From: Linum tenue
Taxonomy: Eukaryota; Streptophyta; Magnoliopsida; Malpighiales; Linaceae
DNA: 64,000 nucleotides
Assembly (NCBI GenBank): GCA_946122785.1
Contig: CAMGYJ010000005.1
Location: 61,826,200 to 61,890,199, forward strand
Reading direction: 5' to 3'
Numbering within the stretch: the stretch's first letter is position 1; each line of letters starts with the position of its first letter. A program made the position numbers and the translations under genes. The notes beneath the pieces were generated by a model. That model had not been told where the DNA came from. It did not search any database and was given only the letters and a program-made list of their open reading frames with translations. Below, in pieces: positions 23,449 through 33,776 of this stretch.

Positions 23449-26239
23449 TTACCTCACGTCGATGTGCTTAGTCCTCTCATGATGGACTTGATCTTTGGCC
23501 AAGCATATTGCACTCAAACTGTTGCAATACACCACTGCCTGATTATGATGTAGACCCAGATCACCAACCAGTCCCTTCAACCATATTCCCTCCTTAGCAG
23601 CTTCTATCAACGCCATATACTCTGCCTCAGTAGTAGACAATGTCATCGCCGATTGTAGAGTTGCCTTCCAGCTCACTACAGAACTCCCAAGAGTGAATAT
23701 AAAACCGGTCATCGATATCCTCGTGTCAACATCTCCAGCATAGTCCGAGTCTGAATACCCAGACACCACTCTGTATCACTTCCGAAGCTAATCCCCACAT
23801 CAAATCTACCCTTAAGGTACAGGAAGATCCTCTTCATATCTTGCCAATGCTCCTTCCCGGGTTGTATCATGAACTTGCTGACAACACTAACAACATGTGC
23901 AAGATCAGGTCTAGTGCATACCATAGCGTACATCAAAGCTACCTACTGCACTAGCATATGGGACTCTCGACATGTACTCCTTCTCAACCTCTGACTGTGG
24001 TGCATAAGCTGAGGACAGATGAATATTCGAAGCACTAGGAGTATTCAAGGGCTTTGTTGAAGACATACCAAACCTCGACAGTATCATCTGGATGTAGCTC
24101 TTCTGTGACAAGAAAAGCTTCTTCTTCGACTTATCCCTGTAAATCTCCATACCCAAGATCTTCTGAGCAGCTCCCAAATCTTTCATCTCAAACTCAGCAC
24201 TGAGAACCTCCTTTAACTTCTGGATATCAGACTTCGACCTCACATCTATGAGCATATCATCCACATACAGAACATGATAAATCATCGAACCATCCTCCAC
24301 CTTGTTGTGATATACACAACAATCATATGGACTTCTGTTGTAGCCTAGCTCAAGCATGTAACTGTCAAATCACTTGTACCACTGCCTCGGAGATTGCTTA
24401 AGTCCATACAAGGACTTCTTCAGCTTACAAACATAGTCTTCTTTTCCTGGAACCCATAATCCTTCTGGTTGAGTCATGTAAATTTCTTCCTCCAACTCTC
24501 CATGTAGGAAATTTGTCTTCATGTATAGCTACTCGATCTCCAAGTCATAATGTGCCACTATTGCTAGTAGCACCCTGATCGAAGTATGTCTGACAATTGG
24601 TGAGAAAATCTCATTGTAGTCAACTCCTTCCCTCTGCGAGAATCCTCATGCAACCACCTGAGATTTAAATTTAATGCCCTCTTTAGTAGTGATTCCTTCC
24701 TTCTTCTAGTAGATCCACTTGTTTGTAACAATCTTCCTTCCCTGTGGTTGTTTGAATAGCTCCCAAGTATGATTCCTGTCATGAGATTCTATCTCATATC
24801 CCATTGCGGCAAGCCACTAATCAGATTCGCCACACGAAATGACTTCTCTATAGGACTGTGGTTCACCTGCATTCACTTCTTCAGTAACCTGAAATGAATA
24901 CGCCACCATATCCTCAAAGCCATACCTCTCTGGAGGTATTCATGCATTCACTCTCTTTGGTCTACCGGAAGCCATAGACTGTTGAGCTCGTGCACTGGAC
25001 TCTGAAGTTTCTAGCTCTACAGAAACATCCTCATGCTGATCATCTCCCCCTTGGTGCTCAAACTCACTCTCTTTGAGAGTTTGCAGCTCCGCTTGCTTAT
25101 CAACATTCCTGCTACCTTCAACAACAGTAACCTTCAACATGGGGTTAAACATAGACTTCTCATCCAATATCACATATCTACTGAGTATAATTCGATGTTC
25201 AGAAGGTGACCAAACTCGAAATACCTTAACTCCATCTCCGTAACCCTTAAATACACCCTTTTTGCCCTTGGGTTCAGTTTATCCTCATCCACATGATAAT
25301 AAATAGGACATCCAAAAACTTTCAGTGAAGAGTAATCAACAGGCTTATCATATCACACTTCATAAGGAGTCTTACACTCGATACTTGTGTGAGGTCTATG
25401 GTTGATCAGGAAGCACGCCATGTTTACTATTTCTGCCCAGAATTTGCTCTCTAGTCCAGCATTAGAGAACATGCACCGTGCTCTCTCCAACAACATTTGG
25501 TTCATCCTTTCTGCAACGCCATTCTGCTGGGGTGTAACTCTAACGGTCCGATGACGGGCAAACCCTTCATACTTTCAAAATTCGTTGAACTAAGAACTAC
25601 AAAACTCCAGACCATTGTCCATTCGCAGCTTCTTGATCTTCTTCTCAGTCTGATTCTCCATCAATGTCTTCCACTACTTGAACTTCGTGAAAGCCTCACT
25701 TTTCTCCTTCATCATGAAAATCCAAGTAAATCTCGAATAATCATCAATAATAAGCAGAAAATACCTACTTCCTCCAATGGATTCAAATCGTGAAGGACCC
25801 CAACAGTTAGAGTGGAGGTAATCCAGTATCCCCTTCGTCCAGTGGATACCCTTCTTGGGAAATTTGTTGCGATGTAGCTTCCCAAACACACAATGCAGAC
25901 ATACACAACTCCACCTTTTCCTTTGAAACTGAAACCTTTGTTGTCGAGTAGACTCAAGGAGATCAAATTCTTTGTCATTCGTGGAACATGCCCGACATCA
26001 TTCGTGGTACAGAACGAACCATCATGTGTCCGAACCTTTATGGACCCGATTCCAACAACCTTGCAGACATCTCCATTTGCCATGACCATATTACCACCAT
26101 CTATCTGCTCGTAGGTTGTGAAGCAATCCCTGTTCGTAGATACATGGTATGAGGCTGCAGTATCCAGAAACCACACATCACCACGGTGTGCCTTCTCATC
26201 TCCAGCCAAGGCGAGACCATCTTCAGAACTGTTGTCCAC
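23449..26239 (-). pseudogene. Copia pol relic: protease, integrase, RT, RNase H
   Basis: Pieces read on the minus strand. 25712-26239 is protease-like, with WFLDTAASYHVS where the usual DSGAS core has changed. 25674-25889 is the integrase core start (DYSRFTWIFMMKEKSEAF). 23911-24357 is RT with VLYVDDMLIDV. 23449-23769 is RNase H with SDSDYAGD and TEAEYMAL. Stops and frame changes lie between and within domains, for example in 24360-25500, where similarity continues only in short stretches. The element cannot make its own enzymes. Confidence 0.9.
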
Positions 26240-27636
26240 TTATGCCACAACAACTGAACCTTGTTTCTTCTGTTGCCCTCTTCTTCTGGGAAAATTGTAC
26301 TTCCAATGCCCCACTTTCTTACAGTTTTGACATACATCTGTTGGCTGTGGACCGTGACCCTTAGATTTTCCTTTACTAGATTTCTTCTTTCCCTTTCCAC
26401 CTGTGACAGCCAACCCCGATGCTTCACCACCTGTACCAGATCCGGACGCCTTATGTCTGATCTCTCTCGTGTGAAGAGTAGATCTGACATCCTCCAACGA
26501 CAAGCTATCTTTACCAGCAATAAAAGAATCCACTAAATTCTCATATGAACTCGACAAAGACACAAGCAGGATAAGGGCATCATCTTCATCGTCAACTTTC
26601 ACATTTATATTGCGTAAATCTAATAAAATAGAATTAAGTTCCTCCAGATGTTCCATCAAAGGCGTACCTTCTTGCATCCTCAAGCTAAACAACCGTTGTT
26701 TGAGATGCAGCTTTTTGGTTAGAGACTTAGTCATGTACAGACTCTCTAGTTTCAACCACAAGCCTGCGACAGTCTTCTCAATAGCGACTTCAATGATGAC
26801 ATCACCAGACAATGATAGCATAATGGTCGAGTGGGCCTTCTCTTCCAGGGTATTCCACTCATCGACTGCTACCTTCTTCTGTTTTGCAGACAGCAGCCCC
26901 CACAACCCTTACTGTTTCAATTAGGGCTGGAAGTTTGGTACCTGTATTTGGGATACACCGAATACCGTACCGAATTTGTCTATATTTGGTATTACCGAAT
27001 ACACGTATTATTTCGTGGGATTGGGATTGAGTTTCAATTGTTATTCGGTATTAGAGATTACGGGATTGGGATCGGTATATACTGAAATACCCATCAATAC
27101 TGAAATATAAGCTAGTTTGTATTTTATCCTCTCAACTAGACTCTCTCATTCACTGCTACGCGACCCTCAACCACCAAGAGTGTCATTTAATTATACATAG
27201 ATCATTACATCACTATTTCACACTAGTATTAGTCGTCTCTCAACCTCAAATTCATCAAATTAATGATTACCAATTACAAAAACTTGAGATGTTAGCTCTA
27301 GGCAACTCAAGACTTTTTGCTTAGTCTCTTTGCCCTAAATTAAACAATAAAATCCAATTTATAAACTTAACTATTAATTGCAAAGATAATTAATTTTGTA
27401 TTTGACAATATCGATTGGGATACCGAGGTACCGATTGGGATACCGAAATATTTAGGGATTGGGATACCGAAATTATTTAGGGATTGGGATTGATTTCAGG
27501 GTGTAATTCGGGATTTCGGTATTTGGTATTGGGATACCGATATCGTACCGATTTCCACCCCTATTTTCAATAAAGTCTGCATCTTGATTTGCCATATAGC
27601 GAAGCTGTTCTTCCCCGTGAACTTCTTGATCTTCAT
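26240..27636 (-). pseudogene. Copia gag relic, interrupted by a MITE
   Basis: Gag starts at 27636 (MKIKKFTGKNSFAIWQIK), is interrupted at 27563-26922 by a MITE, and resumes as WGLLSAKQKKVAVDEW. A stop codon lies just inside the junction. Near the C-terminus the zinc knuckle reads CQNCKKVGHWKYNF, so the final Cys of the CCHC box is replaced by Phe. Gag normally packages element RNA. This copy is inactive. Confidence 0.9.
26922..27563. mobile_element. hAT-like MITE inside Copia gag
   Basis: The ends TAGGGCTGGAA and TTCCACCCCTA are inverted repeats. The 8-bp flanks are GTTTCAAT (26914-26921) and TTTTCAAT (27564-27571), 7 of 8 identical. The interior is rich in 'gggatwccg' phrases. Confidence 0.85.
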
Positions 27637-27689
27637 GTTTACCGATGTCATTCTTCATAATCGAAAACCTAGCCTGATTTCTAGCCGCG

Positions 27690-27701
27690 GCTCTGATACC
27701 A
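27690..27701 (-). promoter_or_regulatory. Copia primer-binding site
   Basis: The minus strand reads TGGTATCAGAGC, complementary to the 3' end of plant initiator Met tRNA, two bases inside the 5' LTR. Confidence 0.92.
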
Positions 27702-27703
27702 CT

Positions 27704-28050
27704 TGTTATAAATATGCTGCTACAGATCGAGAAATCGGAGGATTCGACAAAGCAAGAAAACAAAACAGAAAGCACACGACGCACGATTCACTAACACAAT
27801 GTTTGTTAGTTAGTCCACGAATAGGAGAGAGTCAGTTTTCACTATATCGAGGAGATCACAAATTACATAGGAGTATGTGAAGTATTTATAGTACTTCTCC
27901 TAGGTCTAACCCTAATCCAATCTGGTAAAGTAAAAAGAGTTACCGACCAGGCCCAGAACCTGAACCCAAATAACATTGAGCCCATACACTGCGGGATCCC
28001 CGCGACTTCCAGTCGTAGCGGCTTATAGTCCGATTCAAGTCACATCAACA
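27704..28050 (-). repeat. Copia 5' LTR (347 bp)
   Basis: This is the longer LTR, with TG...CA ends and adjacent PBS. Sequence divergence from the short partner is visible by eye (for example in the first 60 bp), consistent with an old insertion. Confidence 0.9.
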
Positions 28051-28689
28051 TAACCTATTGTCATCTTTTTCTCTGATTTAGTAAATGAATATTATGATCA
28101 AATGTCATTTGTGGTGGTTGAAAGCATCTCTATCATGCTACATATTGCATCATCTTTAGCAATCATAAGAGATTCACATTTTCCCAACTCACGGTTAGAG
28201 TTCTTTTGAAATTGGTTTTGATTGAACTTACATTTTTCATGCTTTGCTTGAGGGCAAGTAAATGATTAAGTGTGGGGGAATTTGATAACACCTGAATTAT
28301 ACATATATTCACCTAGCTTTTACATCCTAAAATGACCTAAATTGTACTAAGTTCATTTGATTTCCCAATTTTACTCTTGGTTTTGTGTTTAAGTGATGTT
28401 TTAGGTTATTCCATCCATAAAGAAGAAAGAATGAACTAATTTGGTGCTCGGATTATAAAAAGATGGTTAGGGTTTGAAATCTTATGTCGGTGGAACTCGA
28501 GCCTGCGATATCCCAGGCGAGGGCAAAGAGTCGTACCACTCCGGTCGCGTCCCCTTTTGGTGACAACATACGAAACCCGCTGCGTATTATGGTGATGAAT
28601 TACGGAGAGATTTAATTGACAATGCAGAGTCAAACCGTAAACTGCAAAGTCAAACTGCCTCTTGGTAAACATAAGGAAAAGATGTCAAA

Positions 28690-28970
28690 ATGGCCAACAT
28701 GTGCATCAACATGCCCATGTTAACAGACCACGTCAACATCAACACACCCTATAACATGGTCACGTTGACGACAACGTCATCAAAAATCAAGGAGTTGTCA
28801 GAGGGTCAACGTGGGCAGAAACATGGTCATGTTCATAAACCATGTTGAGGTCAACACACCCTGGAACATGGCCACGTTGAAGACCACATCAACAAAAGTC
28901 AATGAGCTTTCAAAGAGTCAACGTCGCCAGCAACATGGCCATGTGCGAGACCACGTCCACATGAACACAC
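28690..28970. repeat. Tandem repeats in the Gypsy LTR (about 120-bp units)
   Basis: Units contain 'aacatggycacgttga' followed by 'gaccacrtcaacat' and 'agagtcaacgt'. The words CATGG/CCATG and ACGTTGAC/GTCAACGT are mutually inverted, so each unit could form short hairpins. Related 'aacacgrycgtgtt' motifs continue at 29640-30040. Confidence 0.7.
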
Positions 28971-28971
28971 C

Positions 28972-29430
28972 TTTTTTTATAAGGATGATATATATTAATA
29001 ATTAGCGAAAAAAGAAACAAACAGGTCGGAACAAGGCAGGAACAGAGGAGAAAACAAACACAGAAAAAAAATAGAGAAAATACACAGGAAAGAGAAGCAA
29101 GTGCCAAAAGACTAAAGGAAGGGCCCTGGAGTGAAAATGAAAGACCCCTGCAGGGACAACAATGAAACCCCAAGGAGACAATTAAAATTTTCGTAGGCAG
29201 GCAAAGCAAAATGCCAAATGCTTCATTCGCTTAACTGGGGGGTTCGCCTGGACTTGGGAATCAGCCTGCTTCACCCATGTTCCGACCACTTGCTTGTCGA
29301 CTTTCTCTGCCGCAGACACCCAGCTTGCGATTAGGCATCCAATATGAAAGGATGTGACTTGAGGGGAAGCTGCCTCCCCATTGAAAAATATGGAATTTTT
29401 TCCAGCCATAGAGTCCAACATTAGCGTGTA
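28972..29430 (-). pseudogene. Short LINE 3' fragment
   Basis: A T run at 28972 marks a reversed poly(A). The minus-strand ORF at 29182-29421 (KNSIFFNGEAASPQ, then CLIASWVSAAEK) resembles the C-terminus of LINE ORF2 proteins that lack RNase H. It splits the Gypsy LTR. Assignment is by pattern only. Confidence 0.5.
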
Positions 29431-30048
29431 GGAAAACCTTAGTGCACCACTACTAGGGGCTGGATTGCTTTTGACAATACCACCTCTTGTTCCTTATTGA
29501 AATATCGTCATTATCACTGGTACTGCTTTCCATCCTGACGAATATACGCATCCTCCACCATATTTACTTTGAGAAACTGCAATTAATGAACAGATGAAAT
29601 GAATGTGAATGTGATTCCGACAGTAAACACGGCCTCGAACACGATCGTGTTGATGTCCACGTTGACCCTTTGACAGCTTCTTGACTTCTCTTGACGAGGT
29701 CTTCAACACGGTCGTGTTTGAGGTCGTGTTTACTTTCAGAATCACGTTCACATTCATTTTGACGTAGAGATCACATTTATGACGCTGTCGGTCGTTGGAT
29801 CTAACAAGGTCCGAGAACACGGCCGTGTTGGTTGGGCACGTCGACCTTTCTTGCACGTTTTAAGAGAGCAACCGACAGTATCGTCCACCTACTAGTCAAC
29901 ACGGCCCGGAACACGACCGTGTTCTCAGACCACGTTGAGTAAAATATTCAGCTAATCAATTCTGCAACGCTGACACATCGAACTGGAATCCAGCTACGAA
30001 CACGGCCTGGAAGACGACCGTGTTCTAGGGTGTGTTCAGCCTGCTGCC

Positions 30049-30056
30049 TATAAATA
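30049..30056 (+). promoter_or_regulatory. TATA box of the Gypsy LTR
   Basis: TATAAATA, followed by a leader-like sequence, directly after the hairpin-repeat array. Confidence 0.65.
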
Positions 30057-31260
30057 GAGCCTTGCAAGAGAAGAAAGGGGAGTTGTAAAATACATTCACT
30101 ATAGCCTAGAAACAAGCCCAAATTATGTCCTCATTTCTTGTATTTCATATTAAAGTGTTGTTGTTTTTATTCCCCGTTAAAACTCTCATTATTTTTGTAT
30201 TAATCATCATCATCTTGTACTTCTTCCGTCGTGTGATTCATGTTTAAAGTTGGGAATATCGTAGTATATTGCGTTATTGAGATTACCGAAGCGAGTATCC
30301 TATCTGTGGGGTTTTGATAATCATTTGAGGTGGTAGATTGGTCGGTTTCCAACGTCTTTGCCCACGATTGTTCCCCCGTTGGAAACTTGCTAGGCGTAGT
30401 CTATTAACCCAATATATATACCATATTCTCATATCCTCTGTTCCTCGTCATCACCACCGTGTCGGCGTTCTCATCTCTTCCATCCTTCATCATCATCATC
30501 ATCATGGTAACTCACTCCACCTCTCTTTCTAACACTCATCATGTCCGCTAATCTCCTAGTTGTTCCGGACTTGATGAACCCTAATATGCTTTGTATGGAT
30601 TAAGTGGCATCTTTGACATAAACGTGTTGTTCTCGTCTTACGATCTTTTCTCGAGTTATCATGTGCAAGTATCAATAGTGCGGCTCTATTGTATATTTTG
30701 TCTAATACATGTAAATGAGACTGCGAGGTAATTTTACATGTTAGATCTCTTGTGAAAAGAAGGAATTGATCGGAGCCACCGGCGATGGGGTCACGTAGTT
30801 CCTCTAGATTAGCTTAAAAACCTAATACGGGAATTCATAGATCTGGTTAATGCTCTGGTTTTAGAGTCTTGTAAGTCGAAAGGGTGTTAATACATGTGCG
30901 AACGGGTTAACACTAAATTGAGAATTTTCACGGTCTAAGATTTGAACACACGTCTATGTTGAATTCAACTTGTTTGTATAATGTATGTTAGGGAGGTTCG
31001 TTTCCGGGGCAGCGCCTTCTCCTCTTGATTTTACTTTGAAATTGTTTGTTTGTTTCTTGTTTATTCCATGTGTTAAATCCTATACTTGAAAATCAACTAA
31101 AAGCAGTTGACTAGATAATAGGTAAAAGCTTAGTACTAGTACACGAAGTCTCTGTAGATACGACATTGCTTCCTGCTATACTGCTCTACAACGATAGGTA
31201 CCCTTGCCTATTTTTCATGTGTTAGTTACGGGCGATCAATCGCGATCTTGAATAGTTACA

Positions 31261-31676
31261 TGACGGCGATCTAAACAGTAGTAGAGCCATCCACTTATGT
31301 AATAAAACCCCCACCCAATTCTTGTTTATTTTGCTATTTTGATTTTTTCATGAGATGGATAGAGGAGAAAATAGAAAAAAGTGTTAATTGTATATTTTAC
31401 CCCTCTACTATGCATTTTTCTCAAATATGTCCCTCTACTATATTTCACATCTAAGTTGCACCTCTACTATGACACATTCTCAAACGTGCCCCTCCGTAAA
31501 CCTTTTCATCCAAAATCGTTAAATCTGGACAAACCATAATCTGAAAATTTCAAAATGACTAAATTACCCCTAATAAATTATAAAACAAAATAAATATCTG
31601 CCACTTTCTAGATTGTAACCATCATCATTCATCATCCCCACAAAACCCACCACCAAAAAATCCTAATATATTGGGC
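31261..31676. other. Intergenic stretch with a lone MULE-like end
   Basis: GTGTTAATTGTATATTTTAC at about 31382 followed by 'cccctctactatg' repeats resembles the terminal sequence of the MULE-type elements here, but no inverted partner was found. No gene. Confidence 0.4.
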
Positions 31677-32159
31677 TAGTTTGGCCCTATTATAGCTTTT
31701 GCAAAAACAGCTTGAATGTAGCTTTTAAAGAAGTACTTTTCAAAAAAAGTAGTTGAGTATTTGGCTGAAAAACTATTATAAGTGTTTTTTAATATGAGAG
31801 GTTGTGTTAAATGACTATGAAGGATTTATAATATAAAATATGAATAAAAATTCTAAATAATAAAAGTAGTCAAAATGAATCTTGTTAGATTTCTTTTATT
31901 TTAATTATATGATTTTATAATTTCTTTTATTTTTAAAATGATATAAATGAAAGAAAATTATATTTTCTAAAATATAATTAAAATTTTTGTAAGGATAATA
32001 TTGTATTTTAAAAACAACTTTTCGCTCTAAATCGGAACTTCTAGTTTTATGTTATACAAAAGCGCTTTTTGGCTTTTGAAAATGCGAGCTTTTAGAAGTG
32101 TTTGGCCCTGCTTCAGCTTTTGAAAATGAAAAGCACTTATAAAAGCAGGGTCAAACATA
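31677..32159. mobile_element. MITE family A, copy 2
   Basis: Ends TAGTTTGGCCCTATT and AGCAGGGTCAAACATA. Interior closely similar to the copy at 5034-5527. The right 60 bp can itself fold ('ggccctgcttcagctttt' against 'aaaagcagggtc'). Confidence 0.75.
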
Positions 32160-32969
32160 GGCCTTGTATATTATTGTATTTATACTGCTCTCCTTCGAGG
32201 ATAAGTATGGCAAAACGAAGACACCACTTGAAAGAGTTACTAATTAGGGCTAGATTTCAGTCGATTTCAGTTTAACCGATAATCGAAATATAGGTTTTCG
32301 GTTAGCCGAACAAGCCTTTTTGGGCTGTTGACCACCGACTGACAGCCTGCTTCGGTTAACGGTTAAGGCCTCAGTTAATCGACTACCCGAAATAGTTTCT
32401 TATTATAATAATTATTTAATTACATGAAAAACAAAACAAAAATGGAAACGGAGACAGGGAGTTGAAAATCACCCGACTCTTCCTTTATCCACATCTTCAA
32501 TCTTCATCTCTCCTCATCTCCTCCAACCTCGCATCCGCACTCAAGCTCCGCCGCCGCCGCATCTTGCCGCACTCAAGCTTTGTTGTCGATTCCTCTTCTT
32601 CCCTCATCTGATTCTGGATCTGCCATCGCCGCACCCGCACTCAAGCTCCGTTGCCACTACCAATCCTCTCGCCGCACCAACCAATCCCGCGCCGCTACCA
32701 AGAAGTCAGAGAAGGAGGAAGGACGTCGGCGGGGATTGGGAGTGGCCGAGCGGAGGTGGGGGAGGTTGGGAGAAGAAAGGGGAAAGTTACGCAATTTTGG
32801 GGTCCGATTGGAGGAGCCTGATTTTGGGGATTTTTGGCCTCGCCAAAGGTAGCCGTTTTGGGGTCACAACGGGACTTGTTAAACTTACCTTGTAGACCCA
32901 ACCGTCAAGAATAATTCCTCGAGACTTGAGAGGACTTGAGTGTTGAGGACTTGAGGCTCTTTTCATTTT
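32160..32969. other. Repeat-derived sequence with a GC-rich segment, no gene called
   Basis: 32240-32400 has 'ggttaaccg'-type low-complexity sequence of hAT-like MITEs. 32480-32880 is GC-rich and contains a 90-codon ORF with Arg/Glu-rich low complexity and no recognised domain. Confidence 0.4.
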
Positions 32970-33776
32970 GGGTTAATTGCACCGGATGCCACTTAAGTGA
33001 GATTATTGTTGCAGGGTTACCACTTAAACACAATTAGTGACAACTAATTCCTTTACGTCGTTCTCCGGTAGCAACATTACCAGTTCCATCCACAGAAGTA
33101 ACGGCAGGTACCGTGGAGGTAATTTTCCTAACACGCAAGCAGGACAGGTCAGCACCTCTTGCTGACTCAGCTTCGGGCCACACCTAACCCTGGGCCCACC
33201 CAGCCCACCCACCAACATGCAGAGAAACATAGGGTATGATCACTCGACTTCTCATCTCCCTCCTCCCTATTATGTTCTTTAATTTCGAAAAGACAGAAAC
33301 CCTTCCTCCAGAGAGACGATCGTGCGGTTGCAAGGGGAGCCGATTAGAAAGATTAACCCCATACTAAAAAATAGGGCGTGAAGAACGTAGATTAAAGTCA
33401 TCACATCTTCTATTTATTACGGTAAGTAAAAAGTCTCATGCATCTGCAAGTTCTTCGGTCTTCCTCTACTCCTTGATTCTGATTTCTTTTCATCATGTTC
33501 TTAGGGCTTTGAAACGATAGATTGACGAAGATAACTTGTTAATGGATTGAAATAGGTAAGTGAATCCCGATTCTCCAGCCTCCTGAAAGACGAAAGTGAT
33601 ATGCTCTATAGAAGAATCTGTGGTGTGTTATTGCTAAATCAGGGGTTTGTTCTGTAATGGCAGGTTACATATAACAGCAAGCACGTGTTTCCTTGGCTTT
33701 GATCAACGAAAATGAGTCCAGCTATTAGGGAAGTAGGAGATACCGATCATATACCAACATATGGTGAATTGGATTT

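Larger units (their letters stand above)
23062..28050 (-). mobile_element. Degenerate Ty1/Copia retrotransposon
   Basis: LTRs begin TGTTATAA and end CATCAACA and are flanked by the perfect 5-bp repeat TAACC (23057-23061, 28051-28055). On the minus strand the order is LTR (27704-28050), initiator-Met-tRNA-type PBS, gag, protease, integrase, RT, RNase H, purine-rich tract, LTR (23062-23218). That gene order defines Copia. The coding region is broken by stops and by a MITE. Confidence 0.93.
28056..31260 (+). mobile_element. 3' end of a Tat/Athila-like Gypsy element with its LTR
   Basis: The phrase 'gcttgagggcaagtaaatgattaagtg' followed by GTGGGGGAATT (28271-28282) is the characteristic 3' end and polypurine tract of plant Tat/Athila-like elements. 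The LTR then starts TGATAACACC at 28283. It contains a repeat array (28690-28970), a LINE insertion (28972-29430), further 'aacacggtcgtgtt' repeats (29640-30040) and TATAAATA at 30049. Its right end is unclear, near 31260. No pol sequence is present. The Copia element inserted into its internal part. Confidence 0.7.

Noticed and set aside
23344..26924. Plus-strand ORFs across the Copia region
   Set aside because: They are antisense to recognisable Copia gag and pol blocks.
28690..28970. CRISPR-like repeat array
   Set aside because: Plant nuclear DNA; the 'spacers' are themselves repeat sequence and units are about 120 bp within an LTR.
32580..32852. 90-codon Arg/Glu-rich ORF as a gene
   Set aside because: Low complexity, no domain, no splice context, surrounded by repeat ends.
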